Part shown: positions 1-12,812 of the stretch, piece by piece
Position numbering within the stretch: the stretch's first letter is position 1
How the letters are laid out: each line of letters begins with the position of its first letter
Assembly (NCBI GenBank): GCA_943704525.1
Contig: CALSCQ010002349.1
Coordinates: 1 to 15,327, forward strand
DNA from: Pigoraptor vietnamica
Lineage: Eukaryota > Opisthokonta > Filasterea
Direction: 5' to 3'
DNA: 15,327 bases
Notes under the pieces: model-generated
Database searches by the model: none
Seen by the model: the letters and a program-made list of their open reading frames with translations, nothing else
Told to the model about the DNA's origin: nothing
Made by a program: the position numbers and the translations under genes

Positions 1-67
1 CCGATCTGGGGTGAGGGCAGACTGACGAAGCACGCGTGGATGCAATGGTTGATTACTGGGGACTCGC

Positions 68-2316
68 ATGGGCCGATGGCGTCCTCTCATGGCACGCTGG
101 GTGGCTTGTGTGCGGGTGCTCCTTATGTTAGTGCAAGCTTGGCGCGCTAAGGCGGGAAACGGTGCGCAGGTGAAACTGGACGACCTTCAGCTGCTCGAGG
201 TCGCTGGGCGCGGCACCGGCGGCGTTGTGCATAAGGCGCGGCACATGCCGACAGGCCGCCTCATCGCATTGAAGGTGGGGGTTTGGCAGCGATGTGCGCG
301 TGTGTAGCACCGGCCGTTGTCACATTGTTCGCTAGCTTACGCGCTTGCTCCTTCGCTCTCACAGGTCATTCCCCTAGACGTCGCCGATCACGTGCGAAAG
401 CAGATTTTGCTGGAGCTCCGCACGCTCTACACGGCGCAGTGCCCGCACATTGTACGGTTCCACGGCGCGTTCTTCAGCGAGGGCTCCATCTCGATTGCGC
501 TCGAATACATGGACGCGGGTTCCCTCTCACAACTCGCGCGCGGCGTGCCCGTGCCGGAGCCCGTGCTCGCGCGCATTGCACAGCACGTCCTTCTCGGCCT
601 CGTGTATCTCCACAAGGACCGCCACCTCATGCACAGGTGCGGGGCACCGCCACACACTCCATCACATGGGCGTTTGTGTGCGTGTTTGTGTTTGTGTCTG
701 TGAGGATGTTGTGTCAGTGTGCGTGTGTGTGTTTGTGTTTGTGTGTGCGCGTGTACTCGCCACCCTTCGCAGCCCGCCCCATTTGCCGACTCACACTTTG
801 CGTTCGCTTGCAGGGACATTAAGCCGTCCAACCTTCTCATCAATAGAGAGGGAATGGTGCGTTGCCGTTACGCATTGTTACATAGATCCGTCGCCGCTTT
901 CATCACGGCTGTGCATGGGCCGTTGTCCCATTTTTCTGAATCGTCTTGTGATCTTTCCCACATTGTCACTGTATGCCTCGCGTGCTCGCCCTCTTTGGTC
1001 GCGCACCCCTTCTCTGTTGCGTGGCTCAAACTCGGACGCCCTCCCCCGCGCACAGGTGAAAGTGTCGGACTTTGGCGTCAGCGGACAGCTCGCAAGCACG
1101 ATCAGCTCGTGCGTGTCGTGGGTGGGCACCGTGACGTACATGTCGCCCGAGCGCATTCTCGGCCAGTCGTACTCTGTCGCGTCCGACATATGGAGTTTCG
1201 GCCTCTCCATCGTCGAGCTCGCGATTGGGCGCTTCCCTTACTCTGTGCAGGTGCGTGTTGTGAATCAGCGAGTGTGTTGGTGTGCGTGCGCAGAATACGT
1301 GCCTGCAAGACACTTGTGTATGGGAGGTTGCCGTGGGAGGCTGTTGGATGCAGCGACCTGCGAATTATATAACGACCGGCACACGCCAACTGTCCCTAAC
1401 CCCAACCCTATCCCATCTGGTGCTGTCGCAGGGCTCCATGGGGTTCTTTGACCTTCTGGACTTCATCGTCGATCAGCCTGCGCCCGCGCTCAACCCGAAC
1501 GTGTTCTCGCGCGAGCTGTGCGACTTCTGCGCACAATGGTCGGTGCAATGCGTCCAACAGAAGCGCCCACGTGTATGTTTTGATGATAATTGTGCTTGTT
1601 ACTCACATCGCATTTTTGCGATTTCGATCCGTAGTCTTGAAAAGAATCCGCAAGATCGGCCGTCCGCGCGCGTGTTGTTGGTGCGTGTCCGTGCGCACGT
1701 GTTGTGCTCCAAACACTCTCGTGATGTCGCCTGTCTGCAAGTGGGCTTGTGTTTGTGTTCCACGCACTCGCGCGATCTCCGCTGTGTCTCTTTGTCTTTG
1801 TGCGCTTCCGTTGGCGTTCCCCACGGAGGCATGCGCACGATTCGAAGCATTCGCGTGATACATGGTGTGAACAGTGGTACCCCTCAAGCTGAGACGTGCA
1901 CTTTATTCCCAATAGGACCACCCCTTCATTGCGCGTGGCCGCGATGCCCACCTCGACGCCTATGTCAATGGGCGACTGAGCGACCCCGACAAGTCGCAGA
2001 AGACGGGGATGCGCGGTGAGTGGCCTGCGTGTGCGCGCGTGCCGATGTTGTGGGCGTGTCGATATTCGCCGTGATATCCTCCTGCGTACACATTTTGCGT
2101 TCAGTGGGGGTACGTGTGTGAGCGGTGCGTGTTCCATGATTCCTCTGCATCGGTTTCTTGGTGTGCGCGCGCGTGTGTGCGTCTTATCTGAATGTATGTG
2201 TGCTGTGTGGTGCGAATATGTGCGTTGTGTGTTACGTGTGTGTGGCGTATACCCTGACTGTCGTGCCATCACATGCAGGAGGGCTTGTCAACGAAGGCAC
2301 ATCCGCCGCGCGATAA
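68..2316 (+). CDS. MAP kinase kinase (STE7/MEK-type dual-specificity kinase), 8 exons
   Basis: Predicted exons: 68-274, 365-636, 814-856, 1056-1250, 1432-1538, 1635-1680, 1916-2015, 2279-2316; the sum is 1008 nt, 335 aa, in frame throughout. Motifs seen: glycine loop [11 protein letters not shown] lysine K69 in IALK, catalytic [12 protein letters not shown] (D161, split by an intron), metal-binding DFG (D179) followed by VSGQL, then [12 protein letters not shown], and a C-terminal [20 protein letters not shown] block. These identify a MAPKK, which phosphorylates the activation-loop Thr and Tyr of a MAP kinase. S191 and S195 align with the MEK1 activating serines (S-x3-S); T189 and S195 also fit the plant-type S/T-x5-S/T. 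The protein is little more than a kinase domain. ATG 68 is the first Met after an in-frame stop, but a good acceptor (gtgcgcag at 162-169) sits right before [11 protein letters not shown], so residues 1-34 may be intron and the real N-terminus may lie upstream. The last short exon is the least certain part. Confidence 0.88.
671..754. repeat. imperfect GT-rich tract in MAPKK intron 2
   Basis: Degenerate run of TGTG, TTTG and GCGTGT units inside the intron 637-813, between the exons that end and begin at the HRD motif. It has diverged compared with the pure tracts elsewhere in the window and contributes only spurious open frames. Confidence 0.8.
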
Positions 2317-2664
2317 GCCTGCGTGCGTAAGAAGCACGTGATCCGCAACTGGGCGAATGGTGCTGTTGCACTTTCGATCTCTTCTGACTGTGGGCTGGTC
2401 CCACGTGCAGACGGTCGAATTGCTATTGAATATATGTCGCTGGCCGAACTTTTGCAAGAGCCTCACACAATCGCAGCTCTGTATTTGAAGGACGCGAGTG
2501 CGCCCGTGTCCCACACACAAAGAAAACGACACACAAAGTTAACGACGCTCGCCCGCGCGCCAGTCACACGCATACGCATGCACGCACGCACGTAACCTCA
2601 CGCAAAGCGCGTGCGCACACACCGTCAGATACTCACGCACGTCACGCGCACAAAGCACGACAAA
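2317..2664. other. intergenic region between convergent genes
   Basis: This 348-bp stretch separates the stop of the MAPKK (+) from the stop of the hybrid histidine kinase (-), so it should hold both 3' UTRs. I see no canonical AATAAA signal on either strand and no convincing gene. The right half (about 2560-2660) is rich in CACGCA and CACACA words. An alternative final exon of the MAPKK could fall here. Confidence 0.6.
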
Positions 2665-3942
2665 CTAGTCGGTCGTACACACAGCCATCTCAATCGCCCG
2701 CAGCAGTGAGTCCGTGTTAAGCGGGCGAGCGAGCACGCCGTTCATCCCCGCCGCAGCGCACTCGGCCTCCAAATCCCCGCCGACGTGCGACGTGAGCGAG
2801 ACAATCGGAGTGCGGTGCAGGAATGTCTCGACGGCAAGCCCTCCTTCCTTAAGTCGGTGCGCCATCCGCTCGCGCACCACCAGCGGCACGTCAAAGTCCG
2901 ACGAAATCGAGTCTGACACGCGTCGCCCACGCGCACCCGCCATGCCGCCCACCACCTCGCGTGCGGGTGTCACCGCAATCACCGGCGGAGGAGGGGCCCG
3001 CGCTGTTCTCTCCTCCGCTTCCGACTCTGTTCCGTCGTAGAAGCCCCTACGCTGGCGCACGCGTTCCAACAGCTCGGCGTGCATCTTTGCGGTGCGCATG
3101 TGCGCGACGGTCTCTTCGTGCAACATCGCCAGCACCGTCTCCTCAAGGTCCTCGTGCGCGGCCTCTTCCTCCAACGCCCTCACCCTCCGCGCGCACTCGA
3201 AGCCGTTCATGTCGGGCATGTTGACGTCCATCAACACGACGCCGTACTCCGCCGAGCGCAGCCGCAGCAGCGCCTCCTTCCCGTCACACGCGACGTCCGA
3301 GGGAAACCCGAGCATCGACAGGAAGCGCACCGCGACAAGCCGGTTCACTTTGTTGTCGTCGACGACGAGCACGCGCACGTCTTTGCGCTGGCGGTCGCCA
3401 ATCGCAAGGTCCCCGTTGCTGCCCTGAGGCGCGAATTTTGCCGGCTGTTGTTGGTCGTGGTCGAATTCCGCCGGGGGCTCGCCCACTGCAGCCGATTCTG
3501 CACGGGCCACAGTCGCAGGGGACGCCGTCGCCGACATTGCCGCAGCGACAGCAGCCGGGTGCGGCTCCCATTCCAGCGTAGGACGCCCCTCATCGTCAGT
3601 CTGGACATCCGGTGACAGGAAGGCGACCGAAGGAGGGGCTTCGGGCGTGCGCTCCTCTTCCCAGCGTTCGATGGCGTCCGCATTGCGCGCAGCGACAGAG
3701 TCCGACGACTCTGACGGACGAAGGGACCGCTGCAGCAGTTCGCTCTGGAGTTGCGCCATGCGGTCGTGCAGCGCCTGTCGCTCGACGTCGTTGCGAGAGG
3801 CCGCGCGCGAACTTCCACGCGTGTTCGGCTCCGTCAATCGCTCTGCGAGAGAATGCGAACGTTTGTCAATGACAGCACACGGGAATACGCTGTCACAAAT
3901 ATGGGCAAGCACACCTTCTGTGACACTACTGCGCGCGCGTAC

Positions 3943-3996
<54 letters not shown>

Positions 3997-4021
3997 CACA
4001 CATACGCACACACACACACAC

Positions 4022-4067
<46 letters not shown>

Positions 4068-7000
4068 CACACAGCGCACACTTACAATCGCGCACGCCAA
4101 CCTACCGCCCAACACTTCACGTGCGACGCATTCCATGAGCAGCGTCTGCCTCGGAGGATACAACAACAACGCCGTCGAAGAGCCCGGTGGCGCATTCTCG
4201 CCGAGCCACCTGCGTGCCTCGCGCTGCCCGCTTGGCATCGCAACCAAAAAAAGCGGCGTCGGAAGTAACACCACGCCGCCTGGCTCGCTTCCTGCGTGTG
4301 GCGGGCTCTGCCTCGGCGTGTTCCCAGCCACGCGTGCTCGCTCTCCCAAAGACTCAACGATAGACCAACAGACGACGCAGAGGTCGAAACTGACGCCCGC
4401 AGCAAGCGTGCGCTCAAACGAAGACGCATCGTCAGCGGAATCGACGGAAAAACCGAGCGCCGACAACTGCCGCGAAATGACCTCCCGCGCCCCGTCGAAG
4501 CGCGTGCACACAATCGCGCTTTTCCCGGTCAGTTGCGCGCGCAGACGCTCCGTGCGATCTTCAAACGCAGCACTCGTCACGGACCCGCTCGAGCGCACAA
4601 CGTCCTCGCTGCCTTTGTTCGCGGACTGGGTTTGGCTTCCGCCTTCGGGAACGGTCGCGGGCGCGTTCGACGTTGCGGACGAAAAAGAACTCACAGCGGA
4701 GAAGGAACTCACGGCGGAAATGGTAGAGAGGGACGACGGGCGATTGCGCGACAGACCGTGCGCGACGAGCGGCGCCTCCGCGACGACGAGGGGCAGACGC
4801 AGCGTGACGGTCGTACCCTCCCCGAGGTGCGATGACACGCTTATCTGGCCGCCCATTAAGTTTACGAGCTGCTTTACGATCGGAAGACCGAGTCCGGTGC
4901 CGCCATGCCCCCCGTCCACCTCCAGCCCTTGCTCAAACTTGTCGAATATCCGCGGGAGGGTCTCCTCCGCAATGCCGCTGCCCGTGTCCCACACCGTCAT
5001 GCGCAGAATGACCTTGCGAGCGTCGTCTTCGGTGCCGGTGCCGGTGCCGGCCGCAAACGCGTCGCCGGCGGACCTCCGGCGCGGCAGCTCGGTGGGGCCG
5101 CTCCCCGACCGCGAACGATTCGCCTGTGAAGGAAAGAAGACGTGGCGACCGTCCGGCATTATGACGAGCGACGCGCAGTCCCTCTTTCCGCTTTGCTCCG
5201 AAGTGACGCAAGGGGGCGGCTTGTAGAGCGCCTGCGTGTCGTAGGCTTCGGTACATACGGACAGTGCGACGCGCTTTCCCACGGCGAAGCGGAGAGAGTT
5301 GCCGAGCAAGTTTGTGACGATTTGGCGGATGCGCTTTTTGTCGCCCTCGAACCAACACCACTCGGAAGGGCCGTAGTCGACACTGAAATCGATGCTGCGG
5401 TTGAGGAGACGTCGGATCAGGGCAAATCACGCGTGCCCATCAACTCCACAGACAGAGAGGAAACGTTGATACATAGGCAGTCGCGGATGGAGAGATAGGG
5501 AGAAAGAAGGGATTGGAGAACAAGACAGGGTCGTGCACGCAGGCGCGTGAATGCACTATACGCACATCCACAAGCACAAACTAAACCACAGACACACACC
5601 AACAAACAGGCACGCGCACCCACTCTTTCTCCTCGACTTCCTTCGAGAGCAAGTCGGCGGTGTCTTCGATCACCCGCAGCAAGTCAAACGGCGCGCGCGC
5701 GAGCGTTACACTCCGGTACTCCATCTTTGACAGGTCCAGGACGTCCTGCACAAGCCCGAGCAGCCCGTCCGCGCTCTGCTTGATGAGGCTCACGTAGTGC
5801 CGCTGTTCATCCGTCAAATTTCCTTCCGAGAGAATGTCGGCGAGGCCCGAAATGCCCGTGAGCGGGGTGCGCAGCTGCGAGTAACATGGAGCGGTCAGTA
5901 ATAGGAATGCGATGGCGACGCGTTGCGGCGGCACAAGACGGGCTCGAATTGAGCCACGGGACGGAACGAGGCAGCGTGGCAAGTTCGTTACCGCCGCACT
6001 CTCGCAGCAAAGGCGCGGATGGCTCACCTCGTGGGAGACCTTCGTGACAAACTCATCCTTGAACTTCGACTCCGACAGCGACTTCTCCGCCGCCGCGCGC
6101 TCCGTCACGTCCTGGATAAAGCCACGGTAGACGAAGCGATGCCGTGCACGTGACGAGCTCCCTGACGGGGAAGGCGCGCACTCGAAGTCGCCGCCGCTAC
6201 TGCTGCTCGAGCTGCTCGAGCGGCTCAGGGACAGTTGTGTTGGCTCCGACCACCCGCACGGCTGCTTCTCACCCCGCATGCGCACGTAAGCGACCTGCGA
6301 CGGGTCTCCGCCGCGCAAAATGCGGTACTCGAGGTCGAACGTGTCCTGCCCGTTCTCGGCAGCGTCCACAACGACCGACCGCCACGTCCGACGATCGCCG
6401 GGATGCACGTAACGCTCGACGTACTCGTCCGTGGACGGCGGCTCGCCCGGTGCAGTAGGACTCGGGCGCATTTTCGTGGCGAGGACATCCGTGGGATTCG
6501 GGGCGGTCGCCGCGACGTCAGCGATGCCATGTATACGGAAGAGTTCGACGGCCCACACTGTCCACCCGCCGGTCGCCGGATCCCACTCCCAGCGACCCAT
6601 CTTCGCCATCTCTTGCGCCTTGAGCGACATGGCCTTGTTCTCGCGCAAGTGCATCTCCGCGTCAAAGGACTCGGTCACGTCCTGCACTGTGCCGCACAGG
6701 CGCACGATAGGCTCGCCGTCCCCGTTGCCGTCCGCACGTACGGACAAGACGCGGATGAAGAAGACGGCCCCGGCACGCGCGCACGACGGCGAGACGAGAT
6801 CGCCCTGCTTTTGTGCGATGCGCACGTGCATTTCGAACGGCGTCCCGTCCGTCGACGCGCGCAGCATGTTCTTCAGCATCAGCTCTGCGTCGTGCGGCAG
6901 GAGCGCGCTCGCAAACTCCTCGAGGGAGAGCGTCTTGTCGCCCCTGTCGTCCCCCCCAAACATGCGGTGCATTCCCGCGCTCCAAAACGCCGTGTCAGAC

Positions 7001-7914
7001 ACGACGTCGTAGTCGAAACACCCGAAGTTGATGAGCGTCTCGGCGTTGCGCAGGAACGTGTTCGCTTTCAGGAGAGAGGCGACTTCGATCTTCGGCACGA
7101 GCATGAAGCCGGCGTGGCCCATCAGGCCATCGATGGACGGTCGTCTGCCACCGGAGGGCGCGCTGCCGGTGGCGGCTTCGGAAGCATCGTCGCTGTGTCC
7201 GGATGCAGCTGTCGAGACACTCTCGACGTTGTGGTTATCGTTGCCGTTGGAGCGAGTTTCGCCTGCCGACGACGCCGCGGATCCGGCGCTGAAGACGGGC
7301 GTGCGCGAGGTCGCAAATGTAGGGCCACTCGACGACGCAAACGGCACCCACGCGTTGTCATCGAGAATGCGAACGTCGCACGGCACCAGCACCATTAACA
7401 AGGAGCGACACGAACCATCGATACGCAGGCTCGAAAAAGGTTGGCCACGCGGTCCCTCGTCACATGCGTGGACGCCACAGGGCACGGTGTCCACAACCAT
7501 GAGCGACACGCATTCCTCAGCGGAGCACCGCAAGCGGCAAGCGGGGACGACGGCGGAGCGCACCTCGACGGCGACGGTCATGCCGGTCGCATCCCCGCGC
7601 GACAGCTTCGCGAGCCATCCCGCGAACTCCGGCGCAGCAGACGCATTTGCCAAGAGAGACGCCGCGAGAGACTCGAGGGACAAGCCGTTCACGTCGAAAA
7701 GCTCGCCCCCGCCCGCGTTGCTGCTCGAGTCGCCACTCGCGTCCAGATGGCCTTCGAAGCGGCCCGCAAACTGCGCCGACGACGTCAGCGCGCGCTGCTC
7801 ACACTCGCTGTATGCAATCGCTACGCCGCCCGTCGCTGCAGTGAGGCGTTCTGTGGAGCGTAACCACTCCCCAATAAGCAGCGACTGGGCCCTTCGCAAT
7901 CCGTTTGGGCCCAT
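2665..7914 (-). CDS. hybrid sensor histidine kinase: PAS-PAS-HisKA-HATPase-pseudoreceiver-receiver, 4 exons
   Basis: Predicted exons (minus strand, high to low): 7914-6028, 5874-5624, 5394-4106, 3842-2665; 4605 nt, 1534 aa. Order: N-terminal region 1-290 without a recognised domain (about 75-150 could be a degenerate PAS), PAS_3-like domains about 292-425 and 432-606 (each ends in QDVTE), HisKA with phospho-acceptor H628 in VSHE-LRTPLTG, HATPase with N-box [12 protein letters not shown] (about 734-745), DTGSG (D849), FDKFEQG and GGTGLGLPI (877-885), degenerate receiver about 1004-1141, a polar/Gln linker, and receiver about 1297-1534 (VVDDNKVNR, phospho-acceptor D1348 in [13 protein letters not shown]1493). 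It would autophosphorylate on His and relay to Asp. No membrane span is seen, so it is probably a soluble sensor. ATG 7914 is the first ATG after an in-frame TAA. The exon 3/4 junction is ambiguous: the donor could be 4105 (GTAGGT, paired with acceptor end 3843) or 4085 (GTAAGT, paired with 3841), both in frame. Odd features: low-complexity inserts in PAS2, in HATPase and in the last receiver, and Arg in place of the receiver's conserved Lys (R1515). Confidence 0.92.
3941..4080. repeat. (CA)n microsatellite in histidine-kinase intron 3
   Basis: Almost pure (CA)n on the + strand with a few interruptions (TGCACA, TACGCA, AACACA, a central GCACAC). It lies in the intron between the pseudoreceiver exon and the linker/receiver exon of the minus-strand hybrid kinase, so the pre-mRNA carries (UG)n. 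It opens long meaningless frames on both strands (Thr-His or Cys-Val repeats). Confidence 0.95.
4681..4716 (-). repeat. 18-bp coding tandem duplication
   Basis: Two adjacent 18-bp copies, 4681-4698 and 4699-4716, differ at four positions. Because 18 is a multiple of 3, the hybrid-kinase reading frame is kept and the protein has a repeated AVSSFS unit in the Ser-rich linker after the HATPase domain. Confidence 0.75.
5395..5623 (-). other. histidine-kinase intron 2
   Basis: Donor GTGGGT at 5623 and acceptor CCGCAG ending at 5395, 229 bp. Joining leaves a split Asp codon and gives EEKD-IDFSVDY, the expected bridge between the HisKA helices and the HATPase fold. The unspliced frame stops soon after [10 protein letters not shown], so the intron must be removed. 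Confidence 0.8.
5875..6027 (-). other. histidine-kinase intron 1, in frame and stop-free, splitting the H-box
   Basis: Donor GTGAGC at 6027 and acceptor CTCGCAG ending at 5875. The intron is 153 bp, phase 0 and has no stop codon. Removing it restores the canonical H-box SHE-LRTPL around H628; keeping it would insert 51 residues immediately after SHE. Confidence 0.85.
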
Positions 7915-8861
7915 CGTCGCGAGAAGACGACAGAGTGTCAATTACGGCCTGACTGACTTAACAGAACTTTGCCTAATCCGCTGTTCAAGTCGAGGCGTTC
8001 GAATATGAGCGAGAGAGAAAGGTCGCCCTGCGTACGGCGCCGTAAAGAACTGAAGTAGCGAGTGAACACGCGAGCATCAGCCTGTGTGGTGGTTCAATGG
8101 GTGTCGCTGTTAGAATTGAATACGAAACATTGTTGCAAACACACTCACGACGTCAAAGATCCGTCCTTCTTTAAGAAACCGCGAACTCAAACGCGCGCGC
8201 ACTCCTTCGTGCGCACAAACACAGGTTCCGTGCAACATCGCAAACCAAGTCGGGTTGAGGGGTGCATGAATGCATGGAATGCGTGACGGCAACCAATCAG
8301 AGACTGGGGATGTTACCCATAAATACACACCGATGAGTGGTTGCGGTCACCAAACAAAGCAGGCGAAGCCCATGTCGCCAACCCCTTTGCACTTTTTTCG
8401 GGAGATTCTGCGACAACCCACGACCCCCGTTGAGGTTTTCAGGACACTCATAAGTTCATATGCTTGATACGTCGACAGCAAATATGAACAAACACGTGTG
8501 GAACGCATGGAATTCCTACCTACTCACAAGACGGCGGCGACGTGGTCCGCATAGCTCACGTGGCCACCTTATGTCCGCCCGACGCGGTTTAACGACTGTC
8601 CGCGCGCGAGACGGACGGAAATTAAATGTCGCCATTCTACACACTTAGAAATGGAGAGCCCTCCGCGAGTGGGAGGTTGCGCGTGACCCTGTTGTTGCGC
8701 CCTTCTTGCCAGACACCGAACCTGTGAGAACGGACGGACGTCGAGGGACAATGGCGCTCTCAAATCAGTTACGGAAATAGGCGAGCGAATTGTCGACACT
8801 GGTACTGGACAGGGAGAGGCGCGTGGGAAAGCACAAAGCCATGCACGAATAAACGAGCCAT
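7915..8861. other. intergenic region, no supported gene
   Basis: About 950 bp between the start of the hybrid kinase and the predicted kinesin stop, less GC-rich than the genes. It should hold the hybrid-kinase promoter on the right-hand side of 7914 and the kinesin 3' UTR. Open frames here are at most about 120 codons and match nothing I recognise. A CCAAT word lies at 8293-8297, with an AT-rich ATAAATA at 8319-8325 on the + strand, but no + strand gene follows. I see no tRNA or other RNA gene. Confidence 0.55.
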
Positions 8862-12623
<3,762 letters not shown>

Positions 12624-12812
12624 TATGAGGCGATGATGTTGTGGTTTCGTTCAGCGCTTTGAGCGACGCAGAGTCAGACGGTCGTTGGTTGTTGAGTCAA
12701 AATTCCCGCGCTTTTCAAACAGCTGTGTAACACAACGGCTGTTACTAAATTACAAAAAAAACAGCTGCAACAGCCAAATCGTCCCAACTCTGGCCCTCTG
12801 TCGCCCACCACC
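12624..12812. promoter_or_regulatory. shared divergent promoter region (kinesin / F-box-LRR gene)
   Basis: 189 bp separate the two predicted start codons, which point away from each other. An E2F-like word, TTCCCGCGC, lies at 12703-12711. Two CAGCTG E-box-like words flank an A-rich stretch at about 12720-12765. There is no clear TATA box. E2F sites commonly drive mitotic genes, so a cell-cycle link to the kinesin is plausible but only inferred. Confidence 0.45.
12703..12711. promoter_or_regulatory. E2F-like site
   Basis: TTCCCGCGC preceded by AAAA, 80-110 bp from both divergent start codons; it resembles the E2F/DP consensus (TTTSSCGC). One short match can arise by chance in GC-rich DNA. Confidence 0.35.

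Noticed and set aside
450-1451. 333-codon open frame on the + strand
   Set aside because: Crosses three MAPKK introns, and only the 1056-1250 part gives kinase motifs; the rest is intron or wrong frame.
1490-2272. 260-codon open frame on the - strand
   Set aside because: Antisense to MAPKK exons and introns; His/Thr/Arg-rich composition typical of reversed TG-rich DNA.
3941-4080. CRISPR-like or telomeric repeat
   Set aside because: Simple dinucleotide repeat without spacers; not a telomere-type unit.
3751-5226. 491-codon open frame on the + strand over the CA repeat
   Set aside because: It runs through the (CA)n tract as Thr-His repeats and is antisense to well-supported HATPase and pseudoreceiver coding sequence.
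6235-7398. 387-codon open frame on the + strand
   Set aside because: Lies antisense to the PAS-domain exon of the hybrid kinase; arises from GC-rich codon use and has no recognisable domain.
7028-8008. 326-codon open frame on the + strand
   Set aside because: Mostly antisense to the N-terminal exon of the hybrid kinase, with low-complexity composition and no family match.
8293-8648. Possible + strand gene after a CCAAT and ATAAATA pair
   Set aside because: The frames that follow are about 60 codons, with no domain, no splice-linked continuation and no other support.
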